A stretch of DNA of 64,000 nucleotides, from NCBI GenBank assembly GCA_030144725.1, contig JASKMD010000018.1, forward strand, positions 5,441,552-5,505,551, read 5' to 3'. Position 1 is the first letter of the stretch, and each line of letters starts with the position of its first letter. The DNA comes from Haematococcus lacustris (taxonomy: Eukaryota; Chlorophyta; Chlorophyceae; Chlamydomonadales; Haematococcaceae). Position numbers and translations under genes: made by a program. Below are positions 54,374-64,000 of this stretch, in pieces. A model generated the notes under the pieces. It had not been told where the DNA came from, did not search any database, and was given only the letters and a program-made list of their open reading frames with translations.

Positions 54374-56943
54374 GGCTCGACGGAGAAGGGGACGGGCCAC
54401 TGCAAGGAGAGGCGAACCACTAGCTCTCCCCCCCCGCTTCGCCCTGCCCTCCCCCCTGCCTAGGTCTCCCTGCTGCCCTCTCCTCCTCCACTCCTCCTGC
54501 CCCAACCCTCCCCTCTGCCCCCTCCTGCCCTCCCCTCCGCTCCCTCCTAGGCTGCTTGGCAAACCAGCCCCCCGACGCCTCGGGCCACAGCTGGTCGAAG
54601 TGGGCCGCGTCCAGCTCCGGGTCCTTTGACTTGAACCAGGTGGAGGGCACAGCGCCGCAGAGGCCCACGCGGATGTCCCTCCCCACCCGATGCCAGTCAC
54701 GCTTGACGGCCGTGGTGAGGGTGGAGATGACCTCCTCCACTACTTGCATCGCCACCTGCTGTGGCTGCAGGGTTGTAGCGGCTCTTGAGCTGCGGAGGCG
54801 CCACACTGCGCCCAGATAGGCCGCGCGCAGACGGAGCCACAGCAGGCTGTCATGGGGCTGGAAGGGGGGGGCCTCGCCGCGGGTGGGGCGCCCACTGAGG
54901 AGCAGCATGGCGTCGCCCGAGGGGGGGCGGGTGCCTGTGAGGCGGCCGTACACGTCCAGCATCCACTCCCAGGCTGGCACCACGGCGGGGCAGAGTAGGA
55001 AGGCGTGGGTGAGGGTCTCCAAGAGCCACTCCTCCTTAGGCCAGGTGCCAGGCCCCTCGTCAGCTGGGTCGGCAGCCTGCCCTCCCGCCCCGCCCCCTGC
55101 GCCCCTACGCCCTCCACCTCCTCCACGCCCTCGCCCTCTGACCCCGCCCCGCCCCCTTGCCCGCCCCACTCCCCTGCCAGCCGCCCTAGCTCCTCCTTGC
55201 TCCTGCCCTTGAGCCTCCTCCTGCGCCACGTGATGCTGGGCGGGTAGAGGGCGGAGGTGGGTGGCTCGCTCCTCCGGAGTCAGCCTGTAGCTGGGCTTGT
55301 CGAGCCGGGCCACCGCTGCTGGCTCCCAGGCCACCCCTCCTCCGCCAAGAAAGCCCCTAGGGGCCCCTGCCCTGTGGGGGCTAGGGGGTAGAGGCGGCCT
55401 TTGGGGCCCACCCAGTGGGAGGGCTGGAGCATGGGGGTGCGCCGCATCACAAACCCCACCCCTGGCCCAACCCTCAGGCGCTCCCACTCCGGCTGAGGAG
55501 GTTGCAGGCGGTCCACCATGCCCTGCCAGGGCTCAGGGAGGCAAGCCCTGACCAGGTCGGCAGCCCAGCGGGCCTCCCTTTCCAGTTGGGGGCTATGCAA
55601 GGCCTCCCTCACGTGGCGGACGTGGGTCCAACCCTGCTCAGCTGCTGCCTCCCTTGCTGCAGGGTTCATGCGGACTCGCGCGTTGTACCACAGCGGCTCT
55701 GCCAGCACCGAGAAGAAGGACTGGCTAGCGGGGGGCACCGCACGGAACAGCTTGAGCTCAGCCTGGGCCGCCACGTGAGCTTGCAGCCGCGGGCTGATGC
55801 CTCGCGAGGGGGGGGCGGTGGGGTCGGTGATGACCCACGTGTTGAGGCCGTGGGAGGGGTCTGCCAGCAGGCTGTGGGTCAGAGGCTGCCAGGGACGAAC
55901 CCGGGGCGACCAGAGCTGGGCCAGCATCTTCGCCAGCATGGCCGTGCTAGTGACCCCCAGGTCGGGAAGCCCCACCCCTCCCTCCCCCCGGGGCATCACG
56001 CAGATGGCCTTGCTAGGGTAGAGGCGGCTGCTGTTGGGGCTGCGTTCCTAGGGCAGGTCTGAGGCTGCCACAAAGCGATTGACAGCCATGGCCTGGATGG
56101 TGGAGGGCTTGACCAAAACCAGACAGCCTTGGGAGCTGCCGGTGCCAGAAGTGTAAAACACTGCCCCCGCCAGGCGGGCTTGGCCCCCGATTGGGCTTCT
56201 GCCCACTGCCACACGCTCTCCGCCCTATGGCACTCTTGAAGAGATACCACTTGCGCCGGGCTGTCAGCGGCCCAGTCAATCAGCGCCTGCAGTTTGTGCG
56301 GTTGGGCAAGGCCCTGCACGTTGAGGGTGACTGCCAAGAACCTGGCGGCCACACCTGGGCGCTGCATGGCTAGTCCTGGCTTGCCCCCGCGCGGGCTACG
56401 CGTGTGTAGAGGAGGGTGGGTGGGCTGGGAAGGGGAGGCGGACCTGGCAAGGGAGGAGGGCCGGGGGGGGGGGGCGGGGTGGCCTCAATGCACGCCAACT
56501 TGGCCCCCGGGCGGCGCAGGCGGACCCGAGGCTCACGTGAATAGATGGCCAGCGGGGGCCGCAGGGGCAGAGGACCGAGCTGCTCGACCTCCTCCCCAAG
56601 CTGAGCTGCCTGCTCAGGCTGCTGCCGCTTAGGAACCCTCAACCTCCCCTCCCTGGGCCCTGCTGACTCAACTATAGGGCTGTCACAAGAGGCCCCCAGC
56701 GAGCTGGCCAGGCTAGCAGAGGCCCTCCACCCTGGCCCTACCCATCCTTACAGAACTACCCACACTCACACGAGCCTAAGCCCAGCCAGACGAACTGAAA
56801 CATAGAACACCCCCCCCCCCCCTCACTCCAACCAAGACCACCTAAGCCCCCAGTCCCCTAACACCCAGACAACCCCCCGAGGCCTAGCCCGCCCCACCCT
56901 AGGAACGCACTACGCCCCCACCAGCAACCCTGCAGCTCAGGCT
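54374..56943 (-). mobile_element. LINE-A unit U9 (2.57 kb type)
   Basis: 2570 bp, very similar to U8. Endonuclease 55996-56367, post-RT 55280-55999, linker-tail fusion 54420-55487. Same CCAAG deletion joint as U7 and U8. Confidence 0.75.
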
Positions 56944-59514
56944 GGCTCGACGGAGAAGGGGACGGGCCGCTGCAAGGAGAGGCGAACCACTAGCTCTCCC
57001 GCCCCGCTGCGCCCTGCCCTCCCCCCTGCCTAGGTCTCCCTGCTGCCCTCTCCTCCTCCACTCCTCCTGCCCCAACCCTCCCCTCTGCCCCCTCCTGCCC
57101 TCCCCTCCGCTCCCTCCTAGGCTGCTTGGCAAACCAGCCCCCCGACGCCTCGGGCCACAGCTGGTCGAAGTGGGCCGCGTCCAGCTCCGGGTCCTTTGAC
57201 TTGAACCAGGTGGAGGGCACAGCGCCGCAGAGGCCCACGCGGATGTCCCTCCCCACCCGATGCCAGTCACGCTTGACGGCCGTGGTGAGGGTGGAGATGA
57301 CCTCCTCCACTACCTGCATCGCCACCTGCTGTGGCTGCAGGGTTGTAGCGGCTCTTGAGCTGCGGAGGCGCCACACTGCGCCCAGATAGGCCGCGCGCAG
57401 ACGGAGCCACAGCAGGCTGTCATGGGGCTGGAAGGGGGGGGCCTCGCCGCGGGTGGGGCGCCCATTGAGGAGCAGCATGGCGTCGCCCGAGGGGGGGCGG
57501 GTGCCTGTGAGGCGGCCGTACACGTCCAGCATCCACTCCCAGGCTGGCACCACGGCGGGGCAGAGTAGGAAGGCGTGGGTGAGGGTCTCCAAGAGCCACT
57601 GCTCCTTAGGCCAGGTGCCAGGCCCCTCGTCAGCTGGGTCGGCAGCCTGCCCTCCCGCCCCGCCCCCTGCGCCCCTACGCCCTCCACCTCCTCCACGCCC
57701 TCGCCCTCTAACCCCGCCCCGCCCCCTTGCCCGCCCCACTCCCCTGCCAGCCGCCCTAGCTCCTCCTTGCTCCTGCCCTTGAGCCTCCTCCTGCGCCACG
57801 TGATGCTGGGCGGGTAGAGGGCGGAGGTGGGTGGCTCGCTCCTCCGGAGTCAGCCTGTAGCTGGGCTTGTCGAGCCGGGCCACCGCTGCTGGCTCCCAGG
57901 CCACCCCTCCTCCGCCAAGAAAGCCCCTAGGGGCCCCTGCCCTGTGGGGGCTAGGGGGTAGAGGCGGCCTTTGGGGCCCACCCAGTGGGAGGGCTGGAGC
58001 ATGGGGGTGCGCCGCATCACAAACCCCACCCCTGGCCCAACCCTCAGGCGCTCCCACTCCGGCTGAGGAGGTTGCAGGCGGTCCACCATGCCCTGCCAGG
58101 GCTCGGGGAGGCAAGCCCTGACCAGGTCGGCAGCCCAGCGGGCCTCCCTTTCCAGTTGGGGGCTATGCAAGGCCTCCCTCACGTGGCGGACGTGGGTCCA
58201 ACCCTGCTCAGCTGCTGCCTCCCTTGCTGCAGGTTTCATGCGGACTCGCGCGTTGTACCACAGCGGCTCTGCCAGCACCGAGAAGAAGGACTGGCTAGCG
58301 GGGGGCACCGCACGGAACAGCTTGAGCTCAGCCTGGGCCGCCACGTGAGCTTGCAGCCGCGGGCTGATGCCTCGCGAGGGGGGGGCGGTGGGGTCGGTGA
58401 TGACCCACGTGCTGAGGCCGTGAGAGGGGTCTGCCAGCAGGCTGTGGGTCACAGGCTGCCAGGGACGAACCCGGGGCGACCAGAGCTGGGCCAACATCTT
58501 CGCCGGCATGGCCGTGCTAGTGACCCCCAGGTCGGGAAGCCCCACCCCTCCCTCCCCCCGGGGCACCACGCAGATGGCCTTGCTAGGGTAGAGGCGGCTG
58601 CTGTTAGGGCTGCGTTCCTAGGGCAGGTCTGAGGCTGCCACAAAGCGATTGACAGCCATGGCCTGGATGGTGGAGGGCTTGACCAAAACCAGACAGCCTT
58701 GGGAGCTGCCGGTGCCAGAAGTGTAAAACACTGCCCCCGCCAGGCGGGCTTGGCCCCCGATGGGGCTTCTGCCCACTGCCACACGCTCTCCGCCCTATGG
58801 CACTCTTGAAGAGATACCACTTGCGCCGGGCTGTCAGCGGCCCAGTCAAGCAGGGCCTGCAGTTTGTGCGGTTGGGCAAGGCCCTGCACGTTGAGGGTGA
58901 CTGCCAAGAACCTGGCGGCCACACCTGGGCGCTGCATGGCTAGTCCTGGCTTGCCCCCGCGCGGGCTACGCGTGTGTAGAGGAGGATGGGTGGGCTGGGA
59001 AGGGGAGGCGGACCTGGCAAGGGAGGAGGGCCGGGGGGGGGGGGCGGGGTGGCCTCAATGCACGCCAACTTGGCCCCCGGGCGGCGCAGGCGGACCCGAG
59101 GCTCACGTGAATAGATGGCCAGCGGGGGCCGCAGGGGCAGAGGACCGAGCTGCTCGACCTCCTCCCCAACCTGAGCTGCCTGCTCAGGCTGCTGCCGCTT
59201 AGGAACCCTCAACCTCCCCTCCCGGGGCCCTGCTGACTCAACTATAGGGCTGTCACAAGAGGCCCCCAGCGAGCTGGCCAGGCTAGCAGAGGCCCTCCAC
59301 CCTGGCCCTACCCATCCTTACAGAACTACCCACACTCACACGAGCCTAAGCCCAGCCAGACGAACTGAAACATAGAACACCCCCTCCACCCCCTCACTCC
59401 AACCAAGACCACCTAAGCCCCCAGTCCCCTAACACCCAGACAACCCCCCGAGGCCTAGCCCGCCCCACCCTAGGAACGCACTACGCCCCCACCAGCAACC
59501 CTGCAGCTCAGGCT
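56944..59514 (-). mobile_element. LINE-A unit U10 (2.57 kb type)
   Basis: 2571 bp. Endonuclease frame 58449-58937 reads past the usual stop because the GTGATG scar is GTGGTG here, extending it 39 codons out of frame into the post-RT region (57850-58569). Linker-tail fusion 56990-58114. Confidence 0.75.
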
Positions 59515-61630
59515 GGCTCGACGGAGAAGGGGACGGGCCACTGCAAGGAGAGGCGAACCACTAGCTCTCCCCCCCCGCTTCGCCCCGCCCTCCCCCCTGC
59601 CTAGGTCTCCCTGCTGCCCTCTCCTCCTCCACTCCTCCTGCCCCAACCCTCCCCTCTGCCCCCTCCTGCCCTCCCCTCCGCTCCCTCCTAGGCTGCTTGG
59701 CAAACCAGCCCCCCGACGCCTCGGGCCACAGCTGGTCGAAGTGGGCCGCGTCCAGCTCCGGGTCCTTTGGCTTGAACCAGGTGGAGGGCACAGCGCCGCA
59801 GAGGCCCACGCGGATGTCCCTCCCCACCCGATGCCAGTCACGCTTGACGGCCGTGGTGAGGGTGGAGATGACCTCCTCCACTACCTGCATCGCCACCTGC
59901 TGTGGCTGCAGGGTTGTAGCGGCTCCTGAGCTGCGGAGGCGCCACACTGCGCCCAGATAGGCCGCGCGCAGACGGAGCCACAACAGGCTGTCATGGGGCT
60001 GGAAGGGGGGGGCCTCGCCGCGGGTGGGGCGCCCACTGAGGAGCAGCATGGCGTCGCCCGAGGGGGGGCGGGTGCCTGTGAGGCGGCCGTACACGTCCAG
60101 CATCCACTCCCAGGCTGGCACCACGGCGGGGCAGAGTAGGAAGGCGTGGGTGAGGGTCTCCAAGAGCCACTGCTCCTTAGGCCAGGTGCCAGGCCCCTCG
60201 TCAGCTGGGTCGGCAGCCTGCCCTCCCGCCCCGCCCCCTGCGCCCCTACGCCCTCCACCTCCTCCACGCCCTCGCCCTCTGACCCCGCCCCGCCCCCTTG
60301 CCCGCCCCACTCCCCTGCCAGCCGCCCTGGCTCCTCCTTGCTCCTGCCCTTGAGCCTCCTCCTGCGCCACGTGATGCTGGGCGGGTAGAGGGCGGAGGTG
60401 GGTGGCTCGCTCCTCCGGAGTCAGCCTGTAGCTGGGCTTGTCGAGCCGGGCCACCGCTGCTGGCTCCCAGGCCACCCCTCCTCCGCCAAGAAAGCCCCTA
60501 GGGGCCCCTGCCCTGTGGGGGCTAGGGGGTAGAGGCGGCCGTTGGGGCCCACCCAGTGGGAGGGCTGGAGCATGGGGGTGCGCCGCATCACAAACCCCAC
60601 CCCTGGCCCAACCCTCAGGCGCTCCCACTCCGGCTGAGGAGGCTGCAGGCGGTCCACCATGCCCTGCCAGGGCTCGGGGAGGCAAGCCCTGACCAGGTCG
60701 GCAGCCCAGCGGGCCTCCCCCTCCAGTTGGGGGCTATGCAGGGCCTCCCTCACGTGGCGGACGTGGGTCCAACCCTGCTCAGCTGCTGCCTCCCTTGCTG
60801 CAGGGTTCATGCGGACTCGCGCGTTGTACCACAGCGGCTCTGCCAGCACCGAGAAGAAGGACTGGCTAGCGGGGGGCACCGCACGGAACAGCTTGAGCTC
60901 AGCCTGGGCCGCCACGTGAGCTTGCAGCCGCGGGCTGATGCCTCGCGAGGGGGGGGCGGTGCGGTCGGTGATGACCCACGTGCTAAGGCCGTGCGGTTGG
61001 GCAAGGCCCTGCACTTTGAGGGTGACTGCAAAGAACCTGGCGGCCACACCTGGGCGCTGCATGGCTAGTCCTGGCTTGCCCCCGCGCGGGCTACGCGTGT
61101 GTAGAGGAGGGTGGGTGGGCTGGGAAGGGGAGGCGGACCTGGCAAGGGAGGAGGGCCGGGGGGGGGGGGCGGGGTGGCCTCAATGCACGCCAACTTGGCC
61201 CCCGGGCGGCGCAGGCGGACCCGAGGCTCACGTGAATAGATGGCCAGCGGGGGCCGCAGGGGCAGAGGACCGAGCTGCTCGACCTCCTCCCCAAGCTGAG
61301 CTGCCTGCTCGGGCTGCTGCCGCTTAGGAACCCTCAACCTCCCCTCCCGGGGCCCTGCTGACTCAACTATTGGGCTGTCACAAGAGGCCCCCAGCGAGCT
61401 GGCCAGGCTAGCAGAGGCCCTCCACCCTGGCCCTACCCATCCTTACAGAACTACCCACACTCACACGAGCTTAAGAACTGAAACATAGAACACCCCCCCC
61501 CCCCCCCCTCACTCCAACCAAGACCACCAAAGCCCCCACTCCCCTAAACACCCAGACAACCCCCCGAGGCCTAGCCCGCCCCACCCTAGGAACGCACTAC
61601 GCCCCCACCAGCAACCCTGCAGCTCAGGCT
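59515..61630 (-). mobile_element. LINE-A unit U11 (2.12 kb type)
   Basis: 2116 bp. It keeps the U7-type deletion and has a second one of ~456 bases, joining endonuclease codons VQGLAQPH directly to GLSTWVITD of the post-RT region in frame (60421-61062). The join lies at shared GTG near 60992. Linker-tail fusion 59561-60685. Confidence 0.75.
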
Positions 61631-63745
61631 GGCTCGACGGAGAAGGGGACGGGCCGCTGCAAGGAGAGGCGAACCACTAGCTCTCCCCCCCCGCTGCGCC
61701 CTGCCCTCCCCCTGCCTAGGTCTCCCTGCTGCCCTCTCCTCCTCCACTCCTCCTGCCTTAACCCTCCCCTCTGCCCCCTCCTGCCCTCCCCTCCGCTCCA
61801 TCCTAGGCTGCTTGGCAAACCAGCCCCCCGACGCCTCGGGCCACAGCTGGTCGAAGTGGGCCGCGTCCAGCTCCGGGTCCTTTGACTTGAACCAGGTGGA
61901 GGGCACAGCGCCGCAGAGGCCCACGCGGATGTCCCTCCCCACCCGATGCCAGTCACGCTTGACGGCCGTGGTGAGGGTGGAGATGACCTCCTCCACTACC
62001 TGCATCGCCACCTGCTGTGGCTGCAGGGTTGTAGCGGCTCCTGAGCTGCGGAGGCGCCACACTGCGCCCAGATAGGCCACGCGCAGACGGAGCCACAACA
62101 GGCTGTCATGGGGCTGGAAGGGGGGGGCCTCGCCGCGGGTGGGGCGCCCACTGAGGAGCAGCATGGCGTCGCCCGAGGGGGGGCGGGTGCCTGTGAGCCG
62201 GCCGTACACGTCCAGCATCCACTCCCAGGCTGGAACCACGCCGGGGCAGAGTAGGAAGGCGTGGGTGAGGGTCTCCAAGAGCTACTCCTCCTTAGGCCAG
62301 GTGCCAGGCCCCTCGTCAGCTGGGTCGGAAGCCTGCCCTCCCGCCCCGCCCCCTGCGCCCCTACGCCCTCCACCTCCTCCACGCCCTTGCCCTCTGACCC
62401 CGCCCCGCCCCCTTGCCCGCCCCACTCCCCTGCCAGCCGCCCTGGCTCCTCCTTGCTCCTGCCCTTGAGCCTCCTCCTGCGCCACGTGATGCTGGGCGGG
62501 TAGAGGGCGGAGGTGGGTGGCTCGCTCCTCCGGAGTCAGCCTGTAGCTGGGCTTGTCGAGCCGGGCCACCGCTGCTGGCTCCCAGGCCACCCCTCCTCCG
62601 CCAAGAAAGCCCCTAGGGGCCCCTGCCCTGTGGGGGCTAGGGGGTAGAGGCGGCCGTTGGGGCCCACCCAGTGGGAGGGCTGGAGCATGGGGGTGCGCCG
62701 CATCACAAACCCCACCCCTGGCCCAACCCTCAGGCGCTCCCACTCCGGCTGAGGAGGCTGCAGGCGGTCCACCATGCCCTGCCAGGGCTCGGGGAGGCAA
62801 GCCCTGACCAGGTCGGCAGCCCAGCGGGCCTCCCCCTCCAGTTGGGGGCTATGCAGGGCCTCCCTCACGTGGCGGACGTGGGTCCAACCCTGCTCAGCTG
62901 CTGCCTCCCTTGCTGCAGGGTTCATGCGGACTCGCGCGTTGTACCACAGCGGCTCTGCCAGCACCGAGAAGAAGGACTGGCTAGCGGGGGGCACCGCACG
63001 GAACAGCTTGAGCTCAGCCTGGGCCGCCACGTGAGCTTGCAGCCGCGGGCTGATGCCTCGCGAGGGGGGGGCGGTGCGGTCGGTGATGACCCACGTGCTA
63101 AGGCCGTGCGGTTGGGCAAGGCCCTGCACTTTGAGGGTGACTGCAAAGAACCTGGCGGCCACACCTGGGCGCTGCATGGCTAGTCCTGGCTTGCCCCCGC
63201 GCGGGCTACGCGTGTGTAGAGGAGGGTGGGTGGGCTGGGAAGGGGAGGCGGACCTGGCAAGGGAGGAGGGCCGGGGGGGGGGGGCGGGGTGGCCTCAATG
63301 CACGCCAACTTGGCCCCCGGGCGGCGCAGGCGGACCCGAGGCTCACGTGATTAGATGGCCAGCGGGGGCCGCAGGGGCAGAGGACCGAGCTGCTCGACCT
63401 CCTCCCCAAGCTGAGCTGCCTGCTCGGGCTGCTGCCGCTTAGGAACCCTCAACCTCCCCTCCCGGGGCCCTGCTGACTCAACTATTGGGCTGTCACAAGA
63501 GGCCCCCAGCGAGCTGGCCAGGCTAGCAGAGGCCCTCCACCCTGGCCCTACCCATCCTTACAGAACTACCCACACTCACACGAGCCTAAGAACTAAAACA
63601 TAGAATACCCCACCCCCCCCCCCTCACTCCAACCAAGACCACCGAAGCCCCCACTCCCCTAAACACCCAGACAACCCCCCGAGGCCTAGCCCGCCCCACC
63701 CTAGGAACGCACTACGCCCCCACCAGCAACCCTGCAGCTCAGGCT
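61631..63745 (-). mobile_element. LINE-A unit U12 (2.12 kb type)
   Basis: 2115 bp, same double-deletion form as U11. Endonuclease/post-RT fusion 62536-63177, linker 62282-62800, tail 61586-62278. Spacer near 61467-61480 lacks the short AGCCAGACG stretch of other units. Confidence 0.75.
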
Positions 63746-64000
63746 GGCTCGACGGAGAAGGGGACGGGCCGCTGCAAGGAGAGGCGAACCACTAGCTCTC
63801 CCCCCCCGCTGCGCCCTGCCCTCCCCCTGCCTAGGTCTCCCTGCTGCCCTCTCCTCCTCCACTCCTCCTGCCTTAACCCTCCCCTCTGCCCCCTCCTGCC
63901 CTCCCCTCCGCTCCCTCCTAGGCTGCTTGGCAAACCAGCCCCCCGACGCCTCGGGCCACAGCTGGTCGAAGTGGGCCGCGTCCAGCTCCGGGTCCTTTGA
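63746..64000 (-). mobile_element. LINE-A unit U13, cut by the window edge
   Basis: First 255 bases of another unit (C-terminal tail). The array continues beyond the window. Confidence 0.7.

Noticed and set aside
1..64000. Telomere repeats (TTTAGGG or TTTTAGGG)
   Set aside because: No run of such repeats was found by eye.

Overview
This is eukaryotic, GC-rich, repeat-dominated DNA with no recognisable single-copy host gene. The best guess is a chlorophyte green alga, probably of the Chlamydomonas/Volvox group. The basis is a Dualen/RandI-type LINE (apurinic-type plus restriction-like endonuclease, RNase H, cysteine protease), a chromodomain Ty3/gypsy element and a tRNA-derived SINE in one place. 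The organism is inferred, not proven.

Layout. (1) The background is a head-to-tail array of degenerate units called LINE-A here, all read on the minus strand (1-30054 and 51803-64000). Each unit carries the start of a LINE endonuclease fused to the region downstream of a lost reverse transcriptase. Units shrink along the window: about 3.3 kb (U1-U6), 2.57 kb (U7-U10), 2.12 kb (U11-U12, U13 partial). (2) A 0.67 kb Dualen-like 3' fragment lies in U2 (950-1620, plus strand). (3) A Ty3/gypsy chromodomain element lies in U3 (6725-13849). The segment from its middle into the next array unit is tandemly duplicated (9137-16353 and 16361-24880), giving a second, 3'-truncated gypsy copy at the same target site. 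Palindromic MITEs with CACTCCTAC ends sit in both copies. (4) A tRNA-derived SINE lies in U7 (27767-28154). (5) A nearly full-length Dualen-like LINE, LINE-D (30055-51802, minus strand), is bounded by a 15-bp target duplication. It encodes ORF1 (partner unknown), a Pro-rich Cys/His ORF1b, and a giant ORF2: 2A-like peptide, cysteine protease, AP endonuclease, RT, PHD finger, two RNase H domains, zinc knuckle, restriction-like endonuclease. (6) LINE-D is split near the ORF1/ORF2 boundary by a 7.7 kb terminal-inverted-repeat element (40519-48263) made largely of 21/22-bp minisatellites and mirrored intron-like modules.

How the parts relate. LINE-D and the SINE end in the same kind of 3' structure (TGCACGCC, stem-loop, GGAGTAGT, TTC-rich tail), so the LINE-D enzyme probably moves the SINE. 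The MITEs and the giant TIR element share terminal sequence and 2-bp target duplications, so one unseen transposase may move both. The nesting gives a relative history: array, then insertions, then the gypsy block duplication, then later MITE insertion and deletions.

Limits. All calls are by eye from sequence and translations. Family names are assigned from domain order and motifs, without database searches.
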